From: an uncultured Croceicoccus sp.
GTDB taxonomy: Bacteria > Pseudomonadota > Alphaproteobacteria > Sphingomonadales > Sphingomonadaceae
Assembly (NCBI RefSeq): GCF_947496385.1
Contig: NZ_CANMCP010000002.1
Span: 62,001-126,000 of the forward strand
Direction of reading: 5' to 3'
DNA: 64,000 nucleotides
Positions 1 through 9,514 of this stretch are shown here, piece after piece. Within the stretch, counting starts at the first letter, position 1; the number at the start of each line of letters is the position of its first letter. Both the position numbers and the translations under genes were made by a program. The notes under the pieces are model-generated. The model had not been told where the DNA came from and made no database searches. It worked only from the letters and a program-made list of their open reading frames with translations.

Positions 1-579
1 GCCATTCAGTCGGCCATCGTGATGGGCGCATCGAAGGTGATCGCCATCGATCATTATCCCCATCGGCTGGAGCTTGCGAAAAAGCTGGGCGCCGACACGA
101 TCAATTTCCGCGAAACCGACGTGCGCGAAGCCTTGATGGAAATGTCGGGCGGGATCGGCGTGGACGCGGTGATCGACGCCGTCGGCATGGAGGCGCACGG
201 CTTTGCCTATGACAACATGATGGACATGGTGAAGCAGACCGTGGGCATCGGTGCCGACCGGGCGAGCGCGTTGAAACAGGCGATCCTGGCCGTGCGTCCG
301 GGCGGGCGCGTGTCGATCCCCGGCGTCTATGGCGGGATGACCGACAAATGGCCGCTGGGCGCGATGATGGAAAAAGGGCTGCAACTGCGCGGCGGGCAGA
401 CGCACGTGCAACGCTATACCAAGGATCTCCTCGACAAGATCGAGGACGGCACGCTCGACACCACCTTCCTCATTTCCCATCGCCTGCCGCTCACCCAGGC
501 GGCGGACGGCTACAAGAATTTTCACGACAATCAGAACGAATGGACGAAAGTCGTCCTCAAACCCGGAATGGAGGCCTGA
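1..579 (+). CDS. Zinc-type alcohol dehydrogenase, C-terminal part (5' truncated)
   Basis: The frame is open from base 1, so only about 192 C-terminal residues are seen and the N-terminal zinc-binding half lies outside the window. What remains is the nucleotide-binding half of a medium-chain dehydrogenase: GASKVIAIDHYPHRLELAKKLGA matches the region after the Rossmann glycine motif, where an acidic residue (Asp in IDHYPHR) contacts the NAD ribose. It is followed by GVDAVIDAVG and a C-terminal GGQTHVQRYTKDLLDKI segment. The insert around FAYDNMMDMVKQTVG recalls glutathione-independent formaldehyde dehydrogenase-like members. The substrate cannot be told. The SDR gene starts 2 bases downstream with its Shine-Dalgarno inside this gene, so the two are probably co-translated. 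Confidence 0.85.
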   Translation, partial: AIQSAIVMGASKVIAIDHYPHRLELAKKLGADTINFRETDVREALMEMSGGIGVDAVIDAVGMEAHGFAYDNMMDMVKQTVGIGADRASALKQAILAVRPGGRVSIPGVYGGMTDKWPLGAMMEKGLQLRGGQTHVQRYTKDLLDKIEDGTLDTTFLISHRLPLTQAADGYKNFHDNQNEWTKVVLKPGMEA

Positions 580-581
580 TC

Positions 582-1385
582 ATGGCGAAGGACATCGACA
601 AATTGCACGGGCTGGTGGTGATCACCGGCGCGTCGAGCGGGATCGGGCAGGAGCTGGCGAAGCTTGCGGCGAAGGACGGCTGCGACCTGATCCTCGCCGC
701 GGACCGCGACATGGGCGAGACCGAGGCCATCGTGAAGCAGCATGGCGCCGCGTCGGTCGCGACCGTCATGGGCGACCTTGCCACGCGGGACGGGATCATG
801 GCGCTGATGACCGAAATCGGCGACAGGCCGGTGGACTTCCTGCTCGCGAATGCAGGGCACGGGCTGGGGCACGCCTTCCTCGATCAGGAGTGGAAGGACA
901 TCGCGCATGTCATCCACACCAATATCACCGGCACCACGGCGCTGATCTACTATATCGGCAAGCGGATGCGCGAACGCGATGCGGGGCGGATCCTCGTCAC
1001 CGGGTCCATCGCGGGCCATTTGCCCGGCGCGTATCAGCTCGTCTATAATTCGACGAAGGCCTATATCGACGATTTCTGTTTCGGCCTTCGCAACGAGTTG
1101 AAGGACACCAATGTCACGATCAGCTGCCTGATGCCCGGCGTGACCGATACGCAGTTCTTCGACCGCGCGAACATGGAAGATACAGGTGCCGGACAGTCCG
1201 ACAGCAAGTCCGACCCCGCCAAGGTGGCGAAGGATGGGTACGAGGCCCTGCTCGAAGGGGACGCGCATGTGGTGTCGGGCTTCATGAACAAGGTTCAGGA
1301 CGTGTTCGCCAATGTCATTCCCGATACGATGCTGGCCGAAATGCACCGCAAGATGGCCAAGCCCAAAAAGGAACACGCCGATTGA
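582..1385 (+). CDS. Short-chain dehydrogenase/reductase (SDR)
   Basis: Classical SDR of 267 aa. It has the cofactor motif TGASSGIG (residues 15-22), the structural LLANAGHG motif and the catalytic YxxxK pair (Y155, K159 in YNSTK). The ATG at 582 is preceded by GGAGG and sits 2 bases after the upstream dehydrogenase stop, so I prefer it to longer in-frame starts at 348 that would lie wholly inside that gene. It probably reduces or oxidises a carbonyl or alcohol using NAD(P)(H) in the cytoplasm. Pairing with an alcohol dehydrogenase suggests one catabolic step series, but the substrate is unknown. Confidence 0.9.
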   Translation: MAKDIDKLHGLVVITGASSGIGQELAKLAAKDGCDLILAADRDMGETEAIVKQHGAASVATVMGDLATRDGIMALMTEIGDRPVDFLLANAGHGLGHAFLDQEWKDIAHVIHTNITGTTALIYYIGKRMRERDAGRILVTGSIAGHLPGAYQLVYNSTKAYIDDFCFGLRNELKDTNVTISCLMPGVTDTQFFDRANMEDTGAGQSDSKSDPAKVAKDGYEALLEGDAHVVSGFMNKVQDVFANVIPDTMLAEMHRKMAKPKKEHAD

Positions 1386-1412
1386 CGCAGTCTCCGCCAT
1401 GATCGCACCCCG

Positions 1413-2279
1413 ATGGTGAGCGCGCGCCGCAAAGCCGCGCCCACCGCGCCCACTGCGGTCGTCAAATCCATGCTCCGCGCGCAGGTTCGCGCCGTGTTCA
1501 ACGACGCGAGCCGCGGGGAAACGCCGGTCATCCGGTCCGACACCGCATTATTTCCGCCCGGTTCGGTCATTCGCGCCGTCCATGCCGATGTCGTGTCGAT
1601 GATGGTCGGCGGAATGGCCGCTTTGTTGTTACAGATGCTGCACCCCGCGGCGCTTCGCGGCGTGCTCGACCATTCGGATTTTCGCGCCGACATGCTCGGT
1701 CGGCTCCGGCGGACGGCGCGCTTCATCGCCATCACCACCTATGCGGATCGCACCGAGGCGGAGGCCGCGATCGACCGGGTTCGTCGCATCCATCTGCGCG
1801 TGACCGGAACGCTGGCCGACGGGACGGGCTATCGCGCGTCCGATCCGCGCCTGCTCGCCTGGGTCCATGTGTGCGAGGCGTTGTGCTTTCTCGATGCGTA
1901 TATCCGCTATGTCGATCCGCGGATGAGCGCCAAGGATCAGGATATCTATTTCGCGCAGGCCGCCCATGTCGCCCGCGCGCTGGGCGCCGATCCGGTGCCG
2001 GACACGCGCGCCGCGGCAGAGGCGTTGCTGGCCTCGTTTCGCGGGGAGCTTGCCGTGCTACCCGAAACGCGGGAGGTCGCCGATCTCGTGCTGACGCCGG
2101 CAGGTGGCAATCCCGCCTCGGCGGCGCCGCATCGCATGCTTGGCCAGGCGGCGCTCGACCTGTTGCCGCGATGGGCGCCCGCCATGCTGAACCTGCGGCC
2201 GGGGCGGCTCTTGGCGCTGCCGAACAGGGTGGCGACCTATGCGATGGGCGCGGCGCTTCGGTGGAGCTTTCGCGAATGA
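1413..2279 (+). CDS. MpaB-type oxygenase family protein (DUF2236)
   Basis: 288 aa. The LLLQMLHPAALRGVLDHSDF stretch near residues 70-90 and the later LAWVHV motif match the DUF2236/MpaB (rubber oxygenase catalytic-like) family, whose histidines bind a b-type heme in characterised members. There is no clear signal peptide. It follows the SDR by 27 bases and could be co-transcribed. Reaction and substrate are unknown. The family assignment is good, and an oxygenase role is inference from distant relatives such as latex-clearing protein. Confidence 0.8.
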   Translation: MVSARRKAAPTAPTAVVKSMLRAQVRAVFNDASRGETPVIRSDTALFPPGSVIRAVHADVVSMMVGGMAALLLQMLHPAALRGVLDHSDFRADMLGRLRRTARFIAITTYADRTEAEAAIDRVRRIHLRVTGTLADGTGYRASDPRLLAWVHVCEALCFLDAYIRYVDPRMSAKDQDIYFAQAAHVARALGADPVPDTRAAAEALLASFRGELAVLPETREVADLVLTPAGGNPASAAPHRMLGQAALDLLPRWAPAMLNLRPGRLLALPNRVATYAMGAALRWSFRE

Positions 2280-2361
2280 TGGCGCCGGCGGGGCAGATAG
2301 GCTGGGGATAGCGGGGCGCGATGGCTTTGGCTGGGGCGCGCGGCCCGCTATTGCCCGGCAG

Positions 2362-3810
2362 GTGAGCAATTCGATCATCATCGGCAGCGACAATCGCGAT
2401 ACGAAGGTTCCCATCGATATCGAGGAATTGCTGGCCACGCGCCTGCTGGTGCAGGGCAATTCGGGTTCGGGCAAATCGCACCTCCTGCGCCGCCTGCTGG
2501 AGGAAAGCGCCGGGCTGGTGCAGCAGGTCGTCATCGATCCGGAGGGCGATTTCGTCACGCTGGCCGAACCGTTCGGTCATGTGGTGATCGACGGCGCGGA
2601 TTACGGCGATACCGAAATCGTGCAGCTTGCCGCCCGCATCCGGCAGCATCGCGCCTCGGTCGTGCTCGCGCTCGACGGGCTGGAGGTCGAGGCGCAGATG
2701 CGCTGCGCCGCGATGTTCCTCAATGCGCTTTTCGATGCCCCGCGGGAGGAATGGTACCCCGCGCTCGTCGTCGTGGACGAGGCGCAGATGTTCGCCCCGG
2801 CGCAGGGCGGCGACGTGAGCGACGAGGCCCGCCGCCTCTCGCTTTCGGCGATGACGAACCTGATGTGCCGAGGGCGCAAGCGCGGCCTTGCCGGGGTCAT
2901 CGCGACGCAGCGGCTGGCGAAACTTGCCAAGAATGTCGCGGCGGAGGCGTCCAATTTCCTGATGGGGCGGACATTCCTCGATATCGACATGGTGCGCGCC
3001 GCCGACCTGCTCGGCATGGAACGGCGGCAGGCGGAGCAGATCCGCGACCTCGACAGGGGCATGTTCCTCGGCCTGGGTCCGGCAATTTCCCGCCGCCCGG
3101 TATCGGTCCGCATCGGGAGCGTGCGCACCGGCACGCGCGGCGCGGCACCGGGCCTGATGCCGCTCCCCACGGCCTCGGCGGAGGAGATGGAGGCATTGCT
3201 CCACGCCGCACCCGAAACGCCGGAACCGCCGCCCCCCGCCCCACCACGGCCCAGCCCGAGCGAGCAGGCCGACGCGCTGATCGAACGCATCGCGATACAG
3301 GACACTGCACCGGACCCGACCGAAGAGCAGGCCGACGATGCGCCCGACGTCGCCCCGATCATCGCCGAAGTGCTGTGCGAAATGGCGGCCGAGCCCGATA
3401 GCGCGTTTCAGACATCCGCCGCCCTTTTCCAGGATTTCACCCTGCGATGCCGCGCGCGCCGGGCGCCGCTTCACGGGCTCGACATGACGCAATTCAACCG
3501 CCGCTTCGCCATGGCGCAGGCGGGCATCGACGTGGACAATGACGATCACGCCGCGCTCGTCGCGTTGTCGCGCAGCGTGCCCGACGATATGCTGGCCCCG
3601 TTCCTCGCCATCGCGCGCGCGGCGCAGGACGAGGCGCCCTGCCCCGACGACGACACGCTCGCCCGCATCTACGGCACGAGCAGCGCGGGCCGCATCCGCC
3701 GCCTCCTCGACAATTTCGAGCGTATGGAGCTGCTCGTCATCCGCACCGATTTTTCGGGCCGCCGCACCATCACCGTGCCGAAGCTCGGCCTGACGACGGC
3801 GGCGGTCTGA
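2362..3810 (+). CDS. HerA/DUF87-like ATP-binding protein
   Basis: With the GTG at 2362 the product is 482 aa. Walker A is GNSGSGKS (residues 32-39) and Walker B is LVVVDEAQMF (D139-E140), followed by an arginine-rich segment after TNLMCRGRKRG, as in HerA/VirD4-type DUF87 ATPases that move DNA. A proline-rich linker (roughly residues 285-310) leads to a C-terminal region that ends in a winged-helix-like RIRRLLDNFERMELLVI segment. The frame is open further upstream to 2239, but those codons overlap the previous gene and look unlike protein, so I chose the GTG just before the conserved NSIIIGSDNRD. The biological role is not established. Confidence 0.8.
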   Translation: MSNSIIIGSDNRDTKVPIDIEELLATRLLVQGNSGSGKSHLLRRLLEESAGLVQQVVIDPEGDFVTLAEPFGHVVIDGADYGDTEIVQLAARIRQHRASVVLALDGLEVEAQMRCAAMFLNALFDAPREEWYPALVVVDEAQMFAPAQGGDVSDEARRLSLSAMTNLMCRGRKRGLAGVIATQRLAKLAKNVAAEASNFLMGRTFLDIDMVRAADLLGMERRQAEQIRDLDRGMFLGLGPAISRRPVSVRIGSVRTGTRGAAPGLMPLPTASAEEMEALLHAAPETPEPPPPAPPRPSPSEQADALIERIAIQDTAPDPTEEQADDAPDVAPIIAEVLCEMAAEPDSAFQTSAALFQDFTLRCRARRAPLHGLDMTQFNRRFAMAQAGIDVDNDDHAALVALSRSVPDDMLAPFLAIARAAQDEAPCPDDDTLARIYGTSSAGRIRRLLDNFERMELLVIRTDFSGRRTITVPKLGLTTAAV

Positions 3811-3833
3811 CGAATCATGGGCAGGAGCCACCG

Positions 3834-4769
3834 ATGACCTATGCCGTGCTTGCGATCGTGCTGGGCCTCGTGCTGCTGATCGGCGGGGGCGAATTGCTCG
3901 TCTCGCACGCGGTGCGGCTTGCGGCAAAGGCGCGGGTCGCACCGCTGTTCATCGGGCTGGTCGTGGTGGGGTTCGGAACCTCCGCCCCCGAACTCGTCGC
4001 GAGCATCGAGGCGGTGCGCGCGGGCGCGCCGGCCATCGCGTGGGGCAATATCGTCGGGTCCAACATCGCGAACACGCTGCTGGTGCTCGGCGGGGCATCG
4101 CTTGTCGCGCCGATCCGCGTGGCGGCGGCGGGACGCATGCGCGATCCGGTGGTCGGGCTTTTCGCCGCGCTCCTCCTGTGCGGCGTGGCGGTGGCGGGCC
4201 TTTCCGGCCTGATGCTCGGCCTCGCGTTGGTCGGGCTTCTGCTTGTCTACATCGCCTATTGCTTCAAGGCGGAGCGCACGCCGCCGCCGCACGAAAGCGC
4301 GGCGCCCGATATGGTGCCGCAGGGCTGGTTCCGCCCGCTTGCCGGGGCGGCTATCGGGCTCGTGCTGCTGATTTTCGGGGGCAGGATACTGGTCGATGGG
4401 GCGACCGACCTGGCGCGGCTCGCGGGGATGAGCGAGACGCTGATCGGGCTTACCATCGTGGCCGTCGGCACCTCGCTCCCCGAACTCGTCGCGAGCCTTG
4501 CCGCCGCGCGGAAGGGCGAATCCGAGGTCGCGCTGGGCAGCGTGACCGGCTCCAATCTCTATAACATATTGTTCATCGGCGGCACGACCATGGCGCTTTC
4601 GGGCGAACCCGTGCCGGTCGAGCTCTGGCCCTTCGACCTGGTGGTGATGGCGGCGTCGGCGGCGGTGCTGACGATGCTCGTTTACTGGAAAAAGGGCCTG
4701 CCGCGCTGGTGTGCGGCGATGTTTCTTCTCGCCTATGCGGGTTTTCTGGCGATGCTGGCGGCGGGATGA
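3834..4769 (+). CDS. Calcium/sodium antiporter, CaCA family (YrbG-like)
   Basis: 311 aa, an inner-membrane cation exchanger with two homologous Na_Ca_ex halves. Each carries the alpha-repeat: GFGTSAPELVASIEA with GNIVGSNIANTLLVLG in the first half, and AVGTSLPELVASLAA with GSVTGSNLYNILFIGG in the second. The acidic residues in the PEL motifs are the expected ion ligands. The length and roughly ten hydrophobic segments fit the family. It starts 24 bases after the ATPase gene and ends 24 bases before the convergent cobD gene. Exact ion selectivity cannot be read. Confidence 0.93.
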   Translation: MTYAVLAIVLGLVLLIGGGELLVSHAVRLAAKARVAPLFIGLVVVGFGTSAPELVASIEAVRAGAPAIAWGNIVGSNIANTLLVLGGASLVAPIRVAAAGRMRDPVVGLFAALLLCGVAVAGLSGLMLGLALVGLLLVYIAYCFKAERTPPPHESAAPDMVPQGWFRPLAGAAIGLVLLIFGGRILVDGATDLARLAGMSETLIGLTIVAVGTSLPELVASLAAARKGESEVALGSVTGSNLYNILFIGGTTMALSGEPVPVELWPFDLVVMAASAAVLTMLVYWKKGLPRWCAAMFLLAYAGFLAMLAAG

Positions 4770-4793
4770 TCGCGCGGGCGGCGCGCTCTTTGC

Positions 4794-5753
4794 CTATACG
4801 ATCGCGGCGGCGGCGATGATGGCGAGCATGATCCCCATCACACCCACCGCCCGGCGATAGAGCGCGAGCGCACGCCCGATATCCTCCATCGCCGGATCGC
4901 GCCCACCTGCGTTCAGCCACGGCTCTTGCCGCATCACCCCATCATATTCGCGCGGCCCGGACAGTCGGATATTCAGCGCACCGGCCATCGCGCTTTCCGG
5001 CCATCCGGCATTGGGCGAACGGTGGCGCGACGCATCCCGCCCCATCGCCGCAAGCGCGCGGCCCGATCCGGCGCAGAGTGCGAAGATCACCCCCGTCACC
5101 CGCGCCGGAACCAGATTGGCGAGGTCGTCGATCCGCGCCGCGATCTTTCCGAATGCCTCGTAACGCACGTTGCGGTGGCCGATCATGGAATCGAGCGTAT
5201 TGACCGCCTTGTACGCAAACAGCCCCGGAAGCCCGAACAGCACGCCCCAGAAAAGCGGCGCCGTCACCCCGTCCGAGGTGTTTTCGGCAAGGCTTTCGAT
5301 GGCGGCACGGGCAATCCCCCGCTCATTCAGCGTCCGCGTATTGCGCCCCACGATATGCGACAGTGCCGCCCGCGCCGCGCCCAGCCCGCCGTCCCGCCAC
5401 GCCGCACCCACCGCCGCCACGTGATCGTGCAGCGACCGAGGGGCCAGCAGGCTCGCCGCGATAACCGCCGAAATGATAAAGCCGAAGGCTCCGTCAGGCA
5501 CGAGGCGCGCGATCCCCGCCCCCACCTCCGCCGCAAGCACGATCAGCGCGATCGCAAAAATCCCGCCCGCCGCGATCCGCACGGTGCGGGAGGCTCCCGG
5601 CGCATTGGCAAAAGGCTCCACCCGCGTCACGATCCACCCGAACCAGCGCACCGGATGCCCGATCCGCCGATCAAGCGCATCGGGCCAGCCGACCACGCAT
5701 TCCAGCACAAGCGCCGCCAGCATCACCGCCGCATTCATCGCAAGCGTCGTCAT
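4794..5753 (-). CDS. cobD: Adenosylcobinamide-phosphate synthase CobD/CbiB
   Basis: 319 aa membrane enzyme of the CobD/CbiB family. It joins the aminopropanol (phosphate) arm to adenosylcobyric acid in the late steps of cobalamin synthesis. Recognised from the hydrophobic N-terminus with HPVRWFGWIV, the SLAENTSDGVTAPLFWG motif, the AYKAVNTLDSMIGHRN motif, and the final PNAGWPESAMAGALNIRL segment. The start codon overlaps the cobQ stop by 4 bases (ATGA), so the two are translationally coupled. Last gene of the riboswitch-led btuB-cobQ-cobD unit. Confidence 0.95.
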   Translation of the reverse strand: MTTLAMNAAVMLAALVLECVVGWPDALDRRIGHPVRWFGWIVTRVEPFANAPGASRTVRIAAGGIFAIALIVLAAEVGAGIARLVPDGAFGFIISAVIAASLLAPRSLHDHVAAVGAAWRDGGLGAARAALSHIVGRNTRTLNERGIARAAIESLAENTSDGVTAPLFWGVLFGLPGLFAYKAVNTLDSMIGHRNVRYEAFGKIAARIDDLANLVPARVTGVIFALCAGSGRALAAMGRDASRHRSPNAGWPESAMAGALNIRLSGPREYDGVMRQEPWLNAGGRDPAMEDIGRALALYRRAVGVMGIMLAIIAAAAIV

Positions 5754-7210
5754 CGGGCCAGCGCGAACAGCCCGTCAATGTCGAGCGCCGCCTCCAGCCC
5801 GTCGGCCAGCATGTCGAGCGCCTGCTCCACCCCCGCCTCGTAATTCAGCGTGCTGACCCGCCCCTCGCGCATGCCCGAAAGCCAGCGCGCGCGGAATGCA
5901 TCGCTGGCAAACACGCCGTGCAGATAGGTGCCGATGATGCGCCCCTCAGCCGCGACCGCGCCATCGCGCGCGCCGTCGTCCAGAATGCAGAACGCGTGTG
6001 CAAGCGCAGGCCCGCTGGACCGCCCGGTGTGGATTTCATATCCGGTGAGCGCATCGCCATGCGCGGCGGTGCGGCCGTTGACGGGCCGCACGATCTTTGC
6101 CCCCGACATCGCCGTCTCCATGGCCAGCAGGCCGAGCGCGTCGGCCGCGCCGCCCGTGCCATCGCGCCCGTCCGGGTCCGTGACGCGCATGCCCAGCATC
6201 TGAAACCCGCCGCACAGGCCGACGATATGCGCCCCTGTCCGGTATGCGGCGAGAATGTCGTGGTCCCACCCCTCCGCGCGCATCATGGCGAGGTCGGTCA
6301 ATGTCGATTTCGTGCCGGCGAGGATGATGGCGTCGGCTTCCTTCGGGATGGGGTGGCCCGGCGGGATAAACCGCACGTCGACATCGGGTTCGGCGCGCAG
6401 CGGGTCGAGATCGTCGAAATTGCTGATCCGCGACAGCATCGGCACCGCGATCACCACCCCGTCCCGCGTCGGAGCCGCATGGTCGAGCACCACCGCATCC
6501 TCCGCCGGGAGCGCGCGGGCCGATCGCAGCCACGGCACCACCCCGAAACAGCGCCAGCCGCAGCGATCCTCGATAAACCGAACGCCATCCTCGAACAGGG
6601 TGGGATCGCCGCGAAACCGGTTGATGGCAAAGCCTGCGATCATCGCCGCGTCATCGGCATCGATCACCGCCTTCGTTCCGACCAGCGAGGCGATCACCCC
6701 GCCCCGGTCGATGTCGCCGACGAGGATCACCGGCACGTCGGCGGCACGGGCAAAGCCCATGTTGGCGATGTCGCCCCGGCGCAGGTTCACCTCCGCCGGG
6801 CTGCCCGCCCCCTCCACGATGACGAGGTCGTAAACGGCGCGCAGCCGTTCGAACGATGCGAGCACATCGGGGAGCAGGCTGCCGCGCCGGGCCATGTATC
6901 GCGCCGCCTCCGCGCTTTCGAGGACCGCGCCATTGACGATGAGCTGCGCACGCCGGTCCCCCTCGGGCTTGAGGAGGACCGGGTTGATGTCGGTCGTCGG
7001 CGCGATCCCGGCGGCCCGCGCCTGCAACGCCTGCGCCCGGCCGATCTCGCCACCGCCGGCACAGGCGGCGGCATTGTTCGACATGTTCTGCGGCTTGAAC
7101 GGCGCGACCGAGAGGCCGCGCCGCCGCGCGATCCGGCACAGCCCGGCGACGAGCACCGATTTGCCCACGTCGGACCCTGTGCCCTGCAGCATGATCGCGC
7201 GGCCTGTCAT
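5750..7210 (-). CDS. cobQ: Cobyric acid synthase CobQ/CbiP
   Basis: 486 aa, a glutamine-dependent amidotransferase that amidates four side chains of adenosylcobyrinic a,c-diamide. The N-terminal dethiobiotin-synthetase-like ATPase domain has the P-loop GTGSDVGKSVL followed by PFKPQNMSNNA. The C-terminal type I glutaminase-like domain carries the nucleophile Cys in VGLCGGFQMLG and the His in GTYLHGVF. It begins 5 bases after btuB and overlaps cobD by 4 bases. Upstream corrin-ring genes are not present in the window, so this cluster fits cobinamide or cobyric acid salvage, though de novo genes could be elsewhere. Confidence 0.96.
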   Translation of the reverse strand: MTGRAIMLQGTGSDVGKSVLVAGLCRIARRRGLSVAPFKPQNMSNNAAACAGGGEIGRAQALQARAAGIAPTTDINPVLLKPEGDRRAQLIVNGAVLESAEAARYMARRGSLLPDVLASFERLRAVYDLVIVEGAGSPAEVNLRRGDIANMGFARAADVPVILVGDIDRGGVIASLVGTKAVIDADDAAMIAGFAINRFRGDPTLFEDGVRFIEDRCGWRCFGVVPWLRSARALPAEDAVVLDHAAPTRDGVVIAVPMLSRISNFDDLDPLRAEPDVDVRFIPPGHPIPKEADAIILAGTKSTLTDLAMMRAEGWDHDILAAYRTGAHIVGLCGGFQMLGMRVTDPDGRDGTGGAADALGLLAMETAMSGAKIVRPVNGRTAAHGDALTGYEIHTGRSSGPALAHAFCILDDGARDGAVAAEGRIIGTYLHGVFASDAFRARWLSGMREGRVSTLNYEAGVEQALDMLADGLEAALDIDGLFALAR

Positions 7211-7215
7211 GGCGC

Positions 7216-9147
7216 CTACATCCGGTAACGCACGCCGCCAAAGGCCATGCGCCCCGGTTGTCCATAGCGGAATATCGTTTCATATTCGGCGTCGAACAGG
7301 TTTTCGACCCGCCCGAACAGCTTCAGCCTGTCGGTCAGCGCATAGCTTGCGCGGATGTCGCTCACCACATAGCCGTCGAGGCTGCGCGTGTTCGCCGCAT
7401 TGTCGAAACTGTCCCCCACCATCAGCACGGTCGCGCCAAGCCCGATGCCGCCGCGCGTGCGGTAATCGAGGACGAGGCTGGCCTTGTCCCGCGCCCGCCG
7501 GGCGAGGCGGTTGCCGGTCATGTCGTCGAACGCGTCCACGATGCTGTAATTGAGCGCGACGTCGAAACCGTCAACCGGGCGCAGCGCCACCCCGAATTCC
7601 CAGCCATCGGCGCTCGCCCGCGCGATATTGTCATAGGTTCCGGAGGGCCGATCGGCGCAGATCGCCACCGGGTTCCCGAAACAGGAGACGAAGGCGATGA
7701 GGTTCGTCGAGGACCGCTCGAAATAGGTGACGCCAACCTCCGCGCGATTGCCGAGGAAGCTATGCGTCAAGCCCACGTCCCAGCTTTCCGCCCGTTCCGG
7801 CAGCAGCGCGCCATTGCCGTAATCGCTGTAAAGCTGAAACAGCGAGGGTGCCTTGAACCCCTCGCCATAGCTGGCGCGGAGCACCGTCGCGCCGGCGTTG
7901 GGAGAATAGGCCCCGCTCGCCGCGAAGGTCGTCGCCCCGCCAAATGTCTCGTGATCGTCACGGCGCACCCCGCCTGTGAGCGACAGGCCGCGCACCGGCG
8001 TCAGGTTCACCTGGCCATAGGCGCTGTTGATGGCGACGTCGGCGGCGTTGGGCGCGCTGTCATATTCGGATTCCTCGCGCTCCGCCCCGAAGACCAGCTC
8101 GGCAAAATCGGCGGCATCGACGATCGCCTGATATTCGAAGCGCCGATTTTCGCCCTGTGCGGCGAAGGTTTCGGTCTCGCCCTCAAGGCTGGGATCGACA
8201 TTGCGGCGGTCGATATTGGTGTAGGCGAAGCCGAGCCGGTTGCGGAACCGCCCGTCGAAGAACGCGGCATTGAGCCCGGCATAACCCACGAAATCCTCGC
8301 GATGCGAAATTTCCAGCGTGTCGGCAAAGGCGTAGAGCGGCGCCGGGAACCCGTCGATGCCAACCTCGCTATCGGCATAGAAGCCCCGCAGGTCGAGCGA
8401 GAGATTGCTGGCGAGCGCAATGTCCAGCTTGCCATTGACGCCGATGCTTTCAAAACCGTCCTTCTCGCTTCCCCCCCGCGCCTCGCTGAAGGCCGAGATG
8501 CCATCGGTGCGCAGATAGGTCGCGCCAAGGCTCGCGCCCACGGGCCCCGCCCGGCCCGACACATTGCCGACGAGTTCGACCGTGTCGCGCGATCCGTATT
8601 GCGCGCTTGCGAACATGGCCGGCTCGTCCCCCGATGCACGGGTGATGAGATTGACCACGCCGCCGATTGCCTGGCTTCCGTAAAGCACCGATTGCGATCC
8701 GCGCACGACCTCGACCCGCGCGATATTGCCCATGAGCAGCGGACCGAAATTGAACCCGCCCCCGGTCGACGCCGGATCGTTGAGCTTCACCCCGTCGATC
8801 AGCACGACGGTCTGGTCGCTGTCCGCGCCGCGGATCGACACGCCGGCATTGGTGCCGATCCCGCCGTTCCGGGTGAAGGTCACGCCCGGCACGGTGCGCA
8901 ACACGTCGAGCGCGTCGCTGGGCTGGCGGGCGATGATTTCCGGTTCGGCGATGACGGTGACCGACTGGCCGACCTGGCTGATCGCGCGTTCGGTGCGATT
9001 GGCGGTGACCACGATGGTATCCTGCGAAATCGCGTCGCCGCGCGGCAGATCCACGGGCGATGGCGTCACCATCTGTGCCGAGGCGGCATTGGCGGCAAGA
9101 AGTGCGGGCACCGATGCGGCGGCCAGAAGACGGAAATTGAAAATCAT
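7216..9147 (-). CDS. btuB: TonB-dependent receptor, BtuB-like (cobalamin uptake)
   Basis: 643 aa from the ATG at 9147. It opens with a signal peptide ending in ANAASAQ, then a TonB-box-like DTIVVTA. The plug domain holds GVSIRGADSDQTVVLIDGVKLND and VEVVRGSQSVLYGSQAIGGVVNLITR, followed by a beta-barrel that ends in an aromatic-rich strand. The frame extends upstream to 9243, but that adds residues before a good signal peptide and is rejected. Substrate assignment rests on context: a cobalamin riboswitch lies directly upstream and cobQ-cobD directly downstream, and the sequence is BtuB-like. Outer-membrane import of B12 or cobinamide energised by TonB is the expected role. Confidence 0.9.
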   Translation of the reverse strand: MIFNFRLLAAASVPALLAANAASAQMVTPSPVDLPRGDAISQDTIVVTANRTERAISQVGQSVTVIAEPEIIARQPSDALDVLRTVPGVTFTRNGGIGTNAGVSIRGADSDQTVVLIDGVKLNDPASTGGGFNFGPLLMGNIARVEVVRGSQSVLYGSQAIGGVVNLITRASGDEPAMFASAQYGSRDTVELVGNVSGRAGPVGASLGATYLRTDGISAFSEARGGSEKDGFESIGVNGKLDIALASNLSLDLRGFYADSEVGIDGFPAPLYAFADTLEISHREDFVGYAGLNAAFFDGRFRNRLGFAYTNIDRRNVDPSLEGETETFAAQGENRRFEYQAIVDAADFAELVFGAEREESEYDSAPNAADVAINSAYGQVNLTPVRGLSLTGGVRRDDHETFGGATTFAASGAYSPNAGATVLRASYGEGFKAPSLFQLYSDYGNGALLPERAESWDVGLTHSFLGNRAEVGVTYFERSSTNLIAFVSCFGNPVAICADRPSGTYDNIARASADGWEFGVALRPVDGFDVALNYSIVDAFDDMTGNRLARRARDKASLVLDYRTRGGIGLGATVLMVGDSFDNAANTRSLDGYVVSDIRASYALTDRLKLFGRVENLFDAEYETIFRYGQPGRMAFGGVRYRM

Positions 9148-9271
9148 GGGAAACGTCCAAAGCAAGGCCCGCGCGAGGGCCCCGATACCCACGCGGTTCG
9201 TTCGACAACAAAGGCCTGCCGACAGGTCATGGACCCGCGGCACCGGAAACCGGCCAGGCTGTCGCTACTTC

Positions 9272-9286
9272 GGAAAGAAACTTTCC
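9272..9286 (-). other. Perfect hairpin in the btuB leader
   Basis: GGAAAG-AAA-CTTTCC is a perfect 6-bp inverted repeat with a 3-base loop. It lies between the riboswitch core and the btuB start, in the untranslated leader. There is no clean U-tract after it on the minus strand, so it is not a plain intrinsic terminator. It could belong to the expression platform that responds to B12 binding, but that is a guess. Confidence 0.4.
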
Positions 9287-9324
9287 TGTCCCTGTGGGCT
9301 GGACCCGGCCCCGGACGAACGACG

Positions 9325-9480
9325 CGACGGCAGGTTTCCTGGCTCACCGATCAACGCCTTCGAACCGTCTTCCCGGCATGCCTGCGAAAGGCATTGCCAG
9401 TGACATGTTGGCTCGAGGCTCCCGGCCTACAGTTGCGGGCACAGCGCCGGCATCGCACCGGCTTCCCTCTTAGCTTCCAC
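9325..9480 (-). ncRNA. Cobalamin (B12) riboswitch
   Basis: On the minus strand the conserved core GGGAAGCCGGTGCGA... (9466 downward) continues with GCCGGCGCTGTGCCCGCAA and CTGTAG, the family signature. About 90 bases further on comes the B12 box GAGCCAGGAAACCTGCC (9345 to 9329), matching the consensus closely. It sits in the leader of btuB, 178 bases before its ATG, and should lower btuB-cobQ-cobD expression when adenosylcobalamin is plentiful. cobO lies upstream of it and is not under its control unless by antisense or read-through. The stretch between cobO and btuB (9148-9554) holds this element, its promoter and the leader, and no protein gene. Confidence 0.95.
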
Positions 9481-9514
9481 ATGATTTCGCATGCGCAGCA
9501 CCGTCTGCGCGCAG